A stretch of DNA of 64,000 bases from Cylindrobasidium torrendii FP15055 ss-10 (GCA_000934385.1 KN880451.1:140332-204331); one strand, 5' to 3'; positions 11,650 to 23,273 are shown, numbered from the stretch's first letter. Notes: generated by a model from the letters alone, not told the origin. Translations and numbers: made by a program.

Positions 11650-11793
11650 ATTGTGAGAGTGGGTGATGGTTAGAAGCAATTGTTGTGCACTGTATCACTA
11701 TTTGAATGGTCTGGCTGGACGCCATCATCGATTCGATCAATGACGAGCGCACCTTGAATCCACTTCCATCATAGCTTTGCGTCACCTTGCAGC

Positions 11794-13344
11794 ATGCCTA
11801 CCGCTCCAGCGCACCTGAATAGCACCGGACTGTGCATCAAATACTCAGAGGGCAAGGGACGAGGCGTTTTTGGTTTGTAAAGCAAATTCCTCGCTCAGGC
11901 GACACTATCATTGAACTGAGGCTCAGCAACACAAACTATTCCGCCACAAAAAATCATCGAGATAAGCCCGGTCCTTCTCTTCGGCGCGGATGAATACGAT
12001 GCCCATGGAAAACACACTGCCCTGGACCACTACACATTCAAATGGCCAGGTGCCCGCCTCGCATTGGCTCTTGGACTTGGTGCGCTCATCCGTTCCTGTG
12101 TTGTCGCATTGGAGCTCATCCATCTGCAGGCTCGTTGTTCAATCACTCCGAAAACCCTAACGTTTCCTTCGAGCTCGACACGTCCACCGAATCCATTCGG
12201 TACAAAACATTCACAACCATTGCACCAGGTGAAGAGCTGTGCATCTTCTACGGCCACAACCTGTGGTTTTTAGACGTGAACGCGTCAGTTCCTATGCCCG
12301 TACCAGAAGGAAGCACCGAGCCACTGCCCTTGCTAGGTCTCGATGACGAGCAGCAAGTCGAAGTTAACCCCCTGGATCCTGACGAAGAGGTCCCTGAAGA
12401 TGCTCTACCTTTCGTTAAGCTCAAACCTCCGCTAGAAGAAGAGGATATAGAGAGTATACGCACCATCGAAGTATGGGTTATAGACGTCCCAGAAGTCAAG
12501 CACGTCGGTGCTTTGCTCAGGTATGTATCGCATCTTTCTTGAAGCCTCTATTTAAACGATTTCAAGCTGGCTGAAGAAGACGGGCTTGGATGATGGCACT
12601 CTTGGTCACCTCAAACGCGTACAAAAAAGTGAAGGACAGACGCGTTTTCTCATCACCCACCTTCCAACATGTCCACCATTGCCAGTCAACCTCAGTCTGG
12701 GAAAGCCATACACAATCCGAGTGCCTTCTTCGCCTGCACTCACTCAGACGTCGCTTGCCCTCAAGTCGTCGCTGTGGCCTACTGTATATGCGCCGAAACG
12801 CAAAGGAGAAACCGAGCCGTGGTCCCGCAGAAAAGTATCCTGGGCGCGTCAAGCAATGATGCATGCTATCGGCGACGCTCGCAAGGCCAGGGTATCTGGC
12901 GACATCCCAATCGCAGCGTACATTCCCGTGCCATTCGACGAGACCGATCCACTTTTCCGCCCCGTATCAGCAGCCTCTCGCGACACCCGACATTCCACCA
13001 AACATCCTCTCCGACACGCGGTGCAAAATCTTGTTCGCTCGCTTGGGGAAGCCCATGACTCCCAGTCATCTACTGAATCTGGTGTCAACGGCGCCAACTA
13101 TCTGCTCACCGGCCTGAGCATATTCCTCACACACGAACCCTGTGTGATGTGTAGCATGGCACTCCTCCACTCTCGGGTGAAGGAGGTCGTATATCTATAC
13201 GCGATGGACAAGACTGGTGGCTGTGGTGGGTCGACGTGTCTCCCCGCGTTACCAGGCGTGAACCATCGGTTTACGATATGGCGATGGAAAGTTGAGGATA
13301 TTGGGGCGAGGGATATCATATTGGAGAGTGACCTCGATGTATAA
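11794..13344 (+). CDS. SET-domain protein fused to tRNA adenosine-34 deaminase subunit Tad3
   Basis: Four exons (11794-11872, 11927-12079, 12130-12520, 12567-13344) join in frame to 466 residues. Residues about 10-165 are a SET lysine-methyltransferase domain: '[20 protein letters not shown]', '[13 protein letters not shown]' and '[14 protein letters not shown]' hold the cofactor and catalytic signatures. After an acidic linker, the last exon is a Tad3/ADAT3-type deaminase: '[16 protein letters not shown]', 'HPLRHAVQN' (13015-13029) and '[16 protein letters not shown]'. The zinc ligands are present, but the catalytic Glu of HAE is Val (HAV), as expected for Tad3, the structural partner of catalytic Tad2 that makes inosine at the tRNA wobble base. 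Yeast Tad3 and human ADAT3 have no SET domain. The stop lies 43 bases from that of the convergent capping-protein gene. Confidence 0.86.
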
Positions 13345-13387
13345 CATCCAAAATATCGAATACACACGTCTGTCCATTTGGTTCCAC

Positions 13388-14547
13388 TCATTCATCGTCT
13401 TCTGCCGCAGCAGCGGTAGCTGCCGAGTTCGAGAACATGCCCTTGCTCGAGTTGAGCTCTGCACCTAGCCTGTATCCCAAAACCTTGTCCCAGTCCATCT
13501 TCTGCCTCGTCAGTGGCAAAGCTCGGCGCAGATTTTTGTATGTCTTTTCGCTCATGGTGGTATATGTGCCCTGCAGGGTGGACTGGTACTTGCCTTCTGC
13601 ATCTTCAATCAACGCTAGAATCTTGCTAGCAGATGCTGGCGGGGCCGCAGTCACAACCGCCGTCGGGACCTTTAGATTAAGAGTATGCGTTGTTGCGAGT
13701 TGGACCTGGGATGTGTGAGGAATGCAGCAAAGCGGATGAGAGGTTTGCGTACATTGCCCTGCTCGTAGTAGTGTACATTGATGAGGATCTTTCCTTCGAT
13801 CTTGTTGTCGCTCAGGTTCACCAAATATTCCGAGCGCCAGCGACCGGACCTGGGAAACGATTAGCGGCGGAGGCATCATAGAGTAGGATGGCGACGCACC
13901 AATAATTCGTCGGATTATATTTGTTGGAGACAATTTGTATGGTATATTGGTTGGCCTTTGTCGACGAGAACACTGATGCGACGCCTTCTTGGAAATGCGC
14001 GTGAATGTATTTCAGCGCTGACGACTCCAGCGCTGCACGCAACGGTTCAGAGTCCGAGTCCACCTCCACAGGCTGCGGGTCGGACGCTTCCTGAATGACA
14101 TTAGCCAGACGGTTTACGACCGCGTTGAAGTACACGCACCAAAGTGAGATGGTCAAACTGATATGTCGACTTGGATCGGGGATCCACGAATCGCTCAGGC
14201 CCATCTTCCGTTGACTCTGGCGCGCGCGCTGCTTCGGAGATGATTGCCTTCAGAGTGGATCAGTCTCGCGACCCATAACCAGTCTTGCTCAAGACGAACC
14301 TGATGTTGTACACCAGGAACTTCTACGACGATAAACTGCGCCAAGTTGTAGTCTCTCAGTGCGGGGTACACGCCGTCCTGCAGCAGCTCGTCGTCAGAGA
14401 TGATAGTCCGGACGTCTAACTGGGCGGTTTAGAGGCAACCCGCGCGTGGTCTTCGAGAGTCGCACCGTTGAGGACATCATTGATCTCTCCTGGAGGCGCC
14501 TGGAGTAGAAACGCCGCCGCGGTTTCGATCCTTTCTTTCGAGTCCAT
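13388..14547 (-). CDS. CAP1: F-actin-capping protein subunit alpha
   Basis: The protein starts 'MDSKERIETAAAFLLQAPPG' and contains 'IISDDELLQDGVYPALRDYN', 'FIVVEVPG', 'STYQFDHLTL', 'TIQIVSNKYNPTNYW', 'GKILINVHYYEQGNVQL', 'TMSEKTYKNLRRALPLTRQK' and 'DWDKVLGYRLGAELN'. Together these are diagnostic of CapZ alpha. With the beta subunit it caps the barbed ends of actin filaments, here in cortical patches and hyphal tips. The gene has several short introns. The C-terminal tail ends in an Ala/Glu/Asp run. The assignment is secure. Confidence 0.93.
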
Positions 14548-14707
14548 GATGGTAGTGGCCAATGTCAAGACGCGATCACCACCAGCGCAGGTTCGAAGTA
14601 GTTCTCACGCTCCCGATCAACTTGAATGTTAACATCCATGTGTTGTAACTCAATGTAACTCAAGTTTGTACAAAGGTAAGTATCAGTTCTACCACTAGTA
14701 TACAATC

Positions 14708-16037
14708 TACTTCTTGAGGGAAAGTGCAATCCCTTTGAGATCTTCCTTCAGCTCGTCCAAGGACTCATGCGCCGGCTTCCAACCGAGTGTGCGCCCACGA
14801 CTGCCTTTGCATCTACAGTTGGCAGCTAGCACCCCGATAAAGGTGTACTATAAAAAGGGATTAGAGCGGACCAAAAACTCTCCGGATCGCAGCATACCCA
14901 TTGTCCTGGGAAGAATGCCTTCTCTTCATCCTCGGTCAGAGCGCGCTCCTCTGTCGGCGATGGGGGCTGTCCTCGAACAGCTTCAATTGCAGCGTGCGCA
15001 AGGAAACGCATATCAGCTTCAACTGTTTCCGCAAAGTAGTATCCTTCCGTTCCCTTTGGTGCTACATCCAAGTTGTCGAACACGGTGCGCGTCAAAGACA
15101 CCACTGCCCGGTTTGTGTTAGATTGACGCCCCGTCTTGATAGAACAAGGTCTGCGTACCATCTTCAAAATGCACAAAAGGCCAGATATTGAATCCTCCTC
15201 CGACGGTCGCAGGCACTCCTAGTCCTACAACGGGTGCGATGTGGGCCACGGAGACAGGCTTGTTTGCTCTCTGAATACCGCTCTTGCTAAGCACGTTGTC
15301 GACATCGCCATACAGTGCACCTGGGATAATGATGTAGGAGTCAATATATCCTTGAAGTGTGCTATGAGCGAGTGTCATGAACAAAAGGCATGCGCGTACC
15401 TTCTGCATGGGCCTTAAGCACCTCGAGATCGACATTGCGGTGAGGAGCATCATCGGGAATAGCTGCCATTGCAGCAGTATCCGCATCGTCCGTCACAACG
15501 TCCGATTTGTACTTTCCGACAGACTTGTCGACCACAATGGCGCAGCCGGACTACGCAGCTGATTGTTAGTGTTGACCTACAGACGAGAGCGGACGGTCAT
15601 ACAAAATGCACCAGCTTAACCTTGCGCTTGGTGACCTCAAAATTGGCTTTCAGAGCACCCAACAGTGCTTTGACGCCTTCCATATTGTCACTATCAAACT
15701 AGAAAATGATCAGCACTGTACTCCTCGAAGTCGAAGGAGAGATTTCAATACCGCATCGATGACAATGTCAACATCCTCAGTGTTCGCTTTCAGAACGCCA
15801 AAGTCGGTAGCGGATCCCTCGACGGTCCGCACGCCAAGTTTGAGGGCATCGAGCTTTCCTAACTTCTCCGCGCTTCGAACAAGGGCACTAATTTCGAAGC
15901 TGGCAGACTTGGGATGGTCGAGCAGGTCAAGCATGACGCTTCCTCCAATGTAGCCTAGCACAGTCCGTGAGTACTATTGCGCGACTTTGAATGCTGACTC
16001 TACCTGTCGCTCCGAGGATCAATATCTTTGACAGCAT
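14708..16037 (-). CDS. NAD(P)-binding Rossmann-fold protein (NmrA/extended-SDR-like)
   Basis: The ATG at 16037 gives 'MLSKILILGATG'. A short intron splits the dinucleotide-binding loop, and the spliced product reads GATGYIGGSVMLDLLDH, a typical GxxGxxG. Further blocks are 'FEISALVRSAEKLGKLDALK', 'GVRTVEGSATDFGVLKANTE', 'DVDIVIDA', 'KVKLVHFSG', 'DSYIIIPGALYGDVDNVLSK' and a C-terminal 'RTLGWKPAHESLDELKEDLK'. This layout resembles epimerase/NmrA-like proteins that act as NAD(P)-dependent reductases or redox sensors. The substrate is unknown. I see no clear YxxxK at the expected place, so a sensor-like or atypical enzyme is possible. Confidence 0.8.
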
Positions 16038-16593
16038 ATTGGACGTAGACTGGCAGACTCCGTGTTTTTTGGAAGTACGACCGCGCCGTCCGCTTTTATA
16101 GTCTCCATGATCCTTCGCTATTTGACATATTCCCAAGCTGATATTCAATCATGCATTTGCCGACAAACGGGAATGACAACTGGGCTCCATTTCGGATGCG
16201 TGAAGTGTAGTCGACTGACACTGAGCGGGGTGGCCGCTATCGTATTTGTGATCCATCAGGGACGTTTTCAGCTCAACTTGCTATCCCCGCCTAGTTTTTT
16301 CCGAGCATTACTCATATTATTCATCTTCGCGCGGGGTTGTTGCTATCATGATCGGTGATTAGTCAGCGTCTCATTGTTGCAGGTGTATCACCGTGCTAGT
16401 GCAGGTCGCTAGCTTCATAAACATAAAAACACAATGCGTTAATTTTAGTAGTACAGTGCAGCTAAGGTAAGGGATTTAAGATAGTATGTGTATAAAACAA
16501 GCCCCGGTTCCCGGGCGCACAAGTAGTAGAGCTCTAGTATACAGGAAAATCTAGAGCATGAAAAAACAGAGCAAAACAAGTCGTCCAAAACCG
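16038..16593. other. Intergenic stretch, nothing recognisable
   Basis: Upstream region of the Rossmann-fold gene and 3' region of the SUMO-protease gene. It is AT-rich around 16,400-16,560. No coding signal was seen. Confidence 0.5.
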
Positions 16594-19500
16594 TCACTTT
16601 CTTCCATTGCCTCTCTTTCTCCCACGGCCACTGGCGCTGCCCGGCGGCCGAGCAACAGGCGGAGTGTCGAGGATGTCGACATCACTTTCGCTGTCCTCGG
16701 CTGGTTTCACCTCTCCATCGTGTTCCTTCTGTTTTGCCTCCTTTTCCTTCTCTTCCTTCCAGCCCTTATAAACGACGCTAAGCTCCTCAATCTTGTCGGT
16801 CATCTCCTGGCGCATCTTGTCGATAGCTTCTGCCTTCCACTCGGTCTGGCGCATTTCATGCGCTAGTGATCGACCCATCAACAAGTTGTAGTAGTACTCG
16901 GGCTGTTGCACGAAAGTCGCCGCGAAATGGATGAGGTACAGTCCACAATCCGAGAAATTTGGTTGGACCGGAACCTGGAAAATCAAGCAAGTGCCATGCT
17001 GATAGATAGTAGTTGCTTACCGCCGCTTGTTTAGGCACAGGCCTGCTCGTAGTATCTATATGGAGCTTGTCTTTCGCCTCTAGCCTGAGATATTCAGCAA
17101 GGGCGCGTTGCACCTTCGGATGCTTGCCCCCAAGAGAGTCCAGGGTAAATATGACCGTGCTAAAGCATCTCAGCGCCATTAACAGGATCGAGCGAACAGA
17201 TACGCACCTATCTTGGGGTATGGGCTTGGCCGGCTTTGGTTTATTTCCTCCAACCTGTGTCCTGTCCACGACCTCCTTCTCTTTACCCTTGCCTTTGCCT
17301 CTCTTCCCGTACGTCGTTGACCTGAAAGCGGGTGCCTTCGTAACGATCTCGACATCATCCAAGGCGTCCGACTTGCGCTTTTTCTGCCGATTCGCCGATT
17401 TCTTGTAAAAGATTTCTGGCGGCACACCGCCTGTGCGCACCGGGGTACCCTTGAGATTAAGAGGATCGCTCCCTGAGCTTGCAGCATCAATGTCGTTGTC
17501 ATCACGCTCCCCCACCTCGGCACCCGTGCTACTACCCACACCGAGATCGGATATCGTAGGGGACATCTGGCGAGCGCTTGCACTACCAGACGACTCCTCT
17601 TCTCGTATGACCATGTCCGAGTCTGAATCAATGACTATCGCGTCTCCCGGCTCATCAACTGTCGGGGATGGCGGAGACCCCATGACCAGGTCCTCTTGGG
17701 CATGCCCACGAACAGGGGTCGTAGACCGTGATGCAGAGTCGATGAAGGGATTCGTTTGGCCGTCGATGGAAAGCTGGGATAACGAATCTTGCACTTCTTC
17801 AGCGTCGGCTCTCGAAGTCGAAGGGCTGACAGGCCCATTCTGGGAGAGCGATGTGGAACCAGTCGCCATTTCATGGTCTTCTGCGTACCCATCTATCGGC
17901 TCTGGAGGGACGACCGAGGAGTCGGGGAGGTCAGCTACGTTCTCTGCTGGACAGTTCGCCGAAGTTTGCGAACGTGTTTTTGGCGATGTGACTTGAGATT
18001 CAATGGGCAGCCGAAGAGTATGTTGAGGCTGATATATCACAGCAAGATACCAGTGATAACTGAAAGGGACGAAATTAAACGCAAAACACCCTCAAAATGA
18101 ATAGACGTACTTCTCATTAATTGGGACGATGAGAAGCTTCTTGTCAAAAATGTTGACCTTCGAAGTCCATCGTCGGACATTCTGATAACCGTCGGGGCTG
18201 ATAATTCGGTTTAGGCTTATCGCTGAGCTGCACATCGCTCTTACCCTTTGTTGAATTTGCCGTAGAAGAAGGGGCTGAATACGTGGACATCCTTCAGAAC
18301 ATCCCCCTGTAGCCATAATCTGAAGCGTCGAATCAGAGTGCAGCTTAAGAACGAGAGAGAACGCTGGTACTTCAGTCCGAATTCGATGAGGTTATCGTTC
18401 AAAAACTGTGCCGGTCGTAGTCGACCAACATCACCCTTGGTGATGTTCACCGCACCGGGAGTTCCCCAGGGATATACCAAAACGCTTGTGAAGAGGGTAA
18501 ACGTAAGAGTGTAACGGTGAGCAAAGGAACATACATTTCCTCAGGGTTCTCTACAGGCAAGACCGCATCTATGGCTTCGATGTCATTCTTCTCAGCATTC
18601 CTGGTGGAACGGCGGACAGTATTTGCCCTGAATGAGGTCGACAGGTCAAATACAGGATAGCAAAAAATACCATACACACTTTACAGTCGATGGTCCTGCT
18701 TCTGGTGCATACTCCTGACGAGGTGCCTTTGCCTTCATATTTGACTTCACCTTGTTGCTAGGCGTACTTGGGCTCTTCAGTGCCAAAAGAGCCTGGTAGG
18801 TTTGTCACACACCTATTTTCGACGGCAATGACCTCTTCGTCGGACGGAGGGTAGACCAGTGGCGGCGAATCAGCCACATCAACAAAGTGGCCATGATCTT
18901 GTTGAGATGTAGCTTCGCTTCGCATTCGAGCTCGTGCTCTGGACCACAGTGCATCGCCAGCACCAGTACCACTGTACAACTCAGTCAAGGATTCGTGATT
19001 TACTACGAAAAATGGTGGCCTACCGAACCGTTTCTGAATGTAGCCCCGGACGTTTGACGTGCTTCACGAATTTGTCCCAGAGACGAGGATCCCAATCATG
19101 CTCGTCCGTCTTGAAGCGTATGCCCAACATGGGACATTTTCCTGTACTAGTTGAGTCCGAGACTCCAGAGTTCAGCGACGAGCTGACCGAATTCCTCTTC
19201 GAACATGACAACGGGAAGAGCTGGACCCTGCGAGAACATTATGAAGATAGGCCTCGATACGCACGATGCGGACTCACAGATATCGAAACGTTTGTAAACA
19301 TATCCAATTCGACGAAAACAGGCTTTTTCTCTGGCGGGCCCCAAATGAGTTTTATCCGAGGGCTTGCTTCACTGTACTCGACAGAAACATTGTTATAAGC
19401 CTGCCCATAGTAAAGCACCATTTGAGCGGGCAGACGAGAAATGGATGCTGTCTGCGTCTGCTTCTTCTTGACGTTGCCTTTAGCTGGGGCAGGCCCCAGG

Positions 19501-20451
19501 TCTACAGCCTTGGCGTCTTTCGTAAGTATACGCCGGTTCAGTGTCTATAGATGCGATTGAGCATGTAGACATCAGTAGATGGTACAGCGCATTGCGCACC
19601 TTCAAGTTTGGTTTCATCTTGTTCTTCACCGAGGGCAACGAGACTTGGCGAAGATCAAGAAATTTAGAAGGACGATGTGCTGGGATCGTGAGCCGCCCAC
19701 TAGACAGGGAAATCGAGATGACTGACTGTTTGAATCCATGGTGGGCTCGTCCTCTGAAATGTCTTCTGGTTCGTCCAAGATCTTGCCATACTTGCTTTCT
19801 GCCCAGCCGGTAGAAGACTCTACGGAAGCAGGATTTCCCTGAGGAAGTGTGGAAGTCGAGGCAGTTGATGGTGGATGAGATGAAGACGCCTCGGGCATAT
19901 TGTATGCTCGAAACGGCAGGATATTGGACGCGCTCTTCGGTGGTTCGTGGCCAATATCATCATCTGCATCAAGGTCAATGACTTCTGGAGAAGAACGGCG
20001 ACCCGGGGGTGTTTGGTCTGGAAAATGTGAATACGACGGCTGTGAGCCGTGAGCATGTTACGCACTGGTCGCTCCCGTGCTTTCCAGCTTCTGCCTTTTT
20101 GCTGGCGGTCCGTTTGGTCCTCGTTCTAGTTCTCGGAAATGGAGAAGAGCGAAAGGTCCAAGCCCTGCGACCGGGTTACTGCTTGTTTTTGGTGGTTTGG
20201 TCCGGCCACCAGTGAGCAAACTTGGCCTGCATAGCTTTGAGACGCCTGTCTGACGCGAGTTCGAATTACTGACGTGGAGCGCTGTTGTGGCGGTTTGAAG
20301 GCCGCACTAGCAGTCGGTCTTTGTATCCTAGTCGCAGGTGGGTATGGCCTAAATGTACTTTGTCGGCCTCGAGTGGTTTGCGCACAATGCAGACGCACTT
20401 TAATTCACCAGTGGCAAGTCCATGTAGCGCCTCTCTGTCCTTGACTGGCAT
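16594..20451 (-). CDS. Ulp2-type SUMO protease (C48 family)
   Basis: The ATG at 20451 opens 'MPVKDREALHGLATGELK'. A phase-2 intron with donor GTGCGT leads into 'PYPPATRIQRP', so the N-terminus is reasonably resolved. A disordered region holds 'KRQKLES' and 'SPEVIDLDADDD'. Then come a folded N-terminal domain ('QMVLYYGQAYNNVSVEYSEA', 'IKLIWGPPEKKPVFVELDMF') and the protease domain: 'GDVGRLRPAQFLNDNLIEFG', 'YHWYLAVIYQP' (His near 18,054), 'IFTLDSLGGKHPKVQ' (Asp near 17,139) and 'QPNFSDCGLYLIHF' (Cys near 16,946). About 285 acidic, Ser-rich residues separate His and Asp. Such an insertion marks Ulp2/SENP6/7-like enzymes, which trim poly-SUMO chains in the nucleus. The gene has many short introns, and some internal joins are provisional. 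Confidence 0.86.
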
Positions 20452-20660
20452 GTCGCAAGGTATGTGGAGAACAAGATCTTGAGACCAATTGGACGTTGCA
20501 GCTCAAGAGACGGTGATATTGGATCTGCAGATCGTGATGCATTGATGGCGCATGCCCGCCGTTTCCTCATAGGGCAGGTACCCCGGGTTGCATGCGCTCC
20601 AAAGACGCGGCCGCGCCATATTCCATAACGTTCTGCACTACATTTACTTATACAAACTGC

Positions 20661-22028
20661 TCATGCTGTAGCCCTATAAAAGTCAGAAACTAGATACAAA
20701 CTACCTGCTACTACAGCCAACGAATCTTTTTCAGTGCGGGCAAGCGCCAGTGCCTCCACCAGGCCTTCCTCTCCCGAGGACTGCAACAACGTAATGTCGG
20801 TCCCTGGTGCCAGTTCCAATATCGTGTTTTTCACAACATCTATATCTTCACATTTAATCCAAGGCATCCCTTCTGGCGGCGAAAACTCCAGGAGAATAGC
20901 CTTTGTGCGTATGTTTCTGGGTGCGCCCAAAGGAAACAAAGGTGCCAGAGTGTCCAATGGCCGCTTCGGAGGTGAGTGAGAGAGGGAAAGGATGAAGGTG
21001 AGTTCAATCTCTTGATCGCTGGGATAATTATGGAGTAGGTTGGTCAAATACGCTGCCAATGTCTCTGCAGAAGCTTGATTATGTGCGCCGTCTACTAAGA
21101 CAGGCAGTTCGCCCCGAGGGGTAGTCACCGCTTGAAAGGAGAGTCGACCGCGCCATGTAGTGTTTTCTATGCCGTGCCCGATGGCCAAGGCTGTGAGCTT
21201 GTCTTGCAAGCGTAGCTCATCGTTCGATACCAGCGCCCCAATAAGTCCCAGTGCGGTTCCCAAATTCTGATATTGATGACTTCCATGAAGGGGGAAAGTG
21301 GCGACGATTGGCATTTGCAGCCACGGAACGGATAACTTCAGCTGTGCGCATGCAGGTGCACGCCAGGGTGTAAGCGTCCCAAAGTCGGTAACTTGGGCAG
21401 GCTCGACGTGTGGTGCCTCGATGAGCTTGCCACCAATGGCCTGGATGTGTGCTTCGACAATAGGTCTGACAGAAGATGAAGATTGGCTCCCCAGAACGAA
21501 AGGTTTGCCGTGTCTTGCAATAGCGACTTTTTCTCGAGCAATGGAATCAATGGTTCCCCCCAAGAACGTTTGATGGTCCAGGTCGACTGCTGTCAGCGCG
21601 GATGCGACGACAACATCGTCTGGTATGACATTTGTCGCGTCAAGTCTTCCACCCATCCCGACCTCCAACACCACATAGTCCACCTTCGCCCGTTCAAACA
21701 CCAGTAGAGCGACTAGAGTCAGGGTTTCGAAACTGCTGATAGCGAGGTCGTGTTTGTGAGCTATCCCTTCAACGTCTGCTTGCGCTGCTGCATATACGTT
21801 TGGGTCCACATTCGAGTTGTTTATCGTGATTGAGTCGTAAATGGTGACCAGATGAGGGCTATTAAATCTGCCGACAGAGAGTCTAGTGTCTGCAGATAAT
21901 ATGGACGATACCAAGGCAGAGACGCTGCCTTTGCCATTTGTCCCAGCAATGTGGATAGTTGGCCTTGTGTACGCGGGAAGTAGGTTCATCACCGCGCGAA
22001 TGCGATCCAGAGTTAGGTCAATCGACAT
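20661..22028 (-). CDS. FOL3: Dihydrofolate synthase (Mur ligase family)
   Basis: A single exon of 455 residues starts 'MSIDLTLDRIRAVM'. The ATP-binding loop is 'IHIAGTNGKGSVSALVSSIL', followed by 'VGRFNSPHLVTIYDSITINN', 'DYVVLEVGMGGRLDATNVI' and 'SALTAVDLDHQTFLGGTIDS'. The C-terminal ligase domain includes 'VDGAHNQASAETLAAYL'. The enzyme adds glutamate to dihydropteroate in folate synthesis. Start choice: the ATG at 22028 gives the same short N-terminus as yeast Fol3. The frame stays open upstream to 22274, but I saw no in-frame ATG there. The short start and the lack of a mitochondrial presequence favour dihydrofolate synthase over folylpolyglutamate synthase. Confidence 0.9.
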   Translation of the reverse strand: MSIDLTLDRIRAVMNLLPAYTRPTIHIAGTNGKGSVSALVSSILSADTRLSVGRFNSPHLVTIYDSITINNSNVDPNVYAAAQADVEGIAHKHDLAISSFETLTLVALLVFERAKVDYVVLEVGMGGRLDATNVIPDDVVVASALTAVDLDHQTFLGGTIDSIAREKVAIARHGKPFVLGSQSSSSVRPIVEAHIQAIGGKLIEAPHVEPAQVTDFGTLTPWRAPACAQLKLSVPWLQMPIVATFPLHGSHQYQNLGTALGLIGALVSNDELRLQDKLTALAIGHGIENTTWRGRLSFQAVTTPRGELPVLVDGAHNQASAETLAAYLTNLLHNYPSDQEIELTFILSLSHSPPKRPLDTLAPLFPLGAPRNIRTKAILLEFSPPEGMPWIKCEDIDVVKNTILELAPGTDITLLQSSGEEGLVEALALARTEKDSLAVVAGSLYLVSDFYRATA

Positions 22029-22755
22029 GGCGGGTTCTGATTGAGATTCAATTTTGCTCAAGTTGACGGTTAAGGACAAGATTAAAAACGATATCAAAGA
22101 GCCAGACGCGATCTGACCTGTGATGTTCGCACGTGACAGAAACGCGGGGGACCACGTAGTGATTGCTCCCGCAGATAGAGTTGTTTGTTGCCTTTGTTTA
22201 CCCTCATGAACAGCATACGGCCGCGAGGTGACTTTGACGCATGCATTGCCTACCTTTCGCCATCCTCGACGCACAGTCTTGGGAAACTACGCCTGAATGC
22301 GTTTTGGTGTTGATCTTCGGCGCGCCGATATTGGAAGTCGACGGTAAATAGTAAGTCCAACCTCTCTATTCATGCAGACCTTGCAACGTTCGCTCAGCGA
22401 TTCGCAATCTCTCGATTTCCCCTTCAATATCTTCTCGCTTGAACTTTTCAACCTACGGACCCCCGTGTCCGCCCGACTTTGCCCGCCTAATCGAAGGTGG
22501 CCGACACTCGGGATTGCAAACGTCTTATCTTGCGCCGCGGGCTCCCCGCCATGATACCGATTGGGCGCAGGTCAGCTTCAAGCATGGATAATCGGTCACT
22601 GGCAGACACCAGCTCGGACAGTCTGTATGAAAATAATCCTTGGCAATGGGTATGAATGCGCTATAAGTACAACGAGCAGTGGCAACGACAACATAACGAT
22701 GAGCTTTTGCTTGGAAGAACGATCCGGCCTGGTTTGACATCTCATCTTGTCACTG
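22029..22755. other. Intergenic stretch, nothing recognisable
   Basis: Promoter side of the dihydrofolate synthase gene and 3' side of the small Cys-rich gene. There are short open frames on both strands but none with a motif or a frame-consistent splice model. Confidence 0.45.
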
Positions 22756-23171
22756 TCAAGAACTTGTGTTTCGCCGCGCCCTATCCTGAGCTGCACGACA
22801 CGCAAAGCAGTATTCGTCCACGGAATCCACGTCTTTCTGGATTTCTTCCCCAAAGTTCTGGAGGATAACGGCGTTCTAGCGTCCATGGGATAACCAGCTG
22901 CAAGGCGACATACCTGTATGCATCCCGGGTCGCGACATCCTTTAGGGTGTTGGAGGCTACGTGAGCACGTCTTCAGGCTACAGTCCACGATTGCGACAAC
23001 GAGATGGCGTTGGAAGTGCTAGGGATGGCAAGCAAATGTCAAGACATGCCACCGACACGAAGGCGACAGAGCACACCATGCACTTCGTCCACCTAGTTCC
23101 TTCACTGGATCGCGTTAGCGGTCGCGTCAACCTCCAAAAGCTAAAACCACATACGCCATTTGTTGACACAT
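22756..23171 (-). CDS. Small Cys-rich protein of a type common in mushrooms, function unknown
   Basis: I assemble four short exons to about 86 residues. The start is 'MCQQMAEGTRWTKCMVCSHF', followed by 'VDCSLKTCSRSLQHPKGCRD', 'PGCIQNFGEEIQKDVDSVDE' and 'YCFACRAAQ' near the stop. An N-terminal M-C, a C(G/S)H-like block, paired Cys around 'HP..C...C.Q' and a closing Y-C-x2-C recall many tiny uncharacterised basidiomycete proteins, probably zinc binding. No signal peptide is seen, so an intracellular location is likely. The gene is supported by frame-consistent introns and a TATA box 103 bases upstream. The weakest point is the donor GTCGCC of the second intron. Confidence 0.6.
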
Positions 23172-23273
23172 TGTAGTCGATGTAGAACGTGTGTCTGTGT
23201 TGATTGATGGCGGAAAGGAAAGAAGTACGTTATGGGGGTCAGGAATGGAGGACAAGTAGAACCACCAGTCTCG

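Noticed and set aside
11873..11926. Apparent frameshift in the SET domain after GRGVF
   Set aside because: A 54-base intron (GTTTGT...CTCAG) restores the frame and the expected ATQTIPP block, so the gene is intact.
22029..22274. N-terminal extension of dihydrofolate synthase with a basic, mitochondrial-like sequence
   Set aside because: The frame is open to 22274, but the first codon there is GTG and I saw no in-frame ATG upstream of 22028. The family's normal N-terminus begins at 22028.
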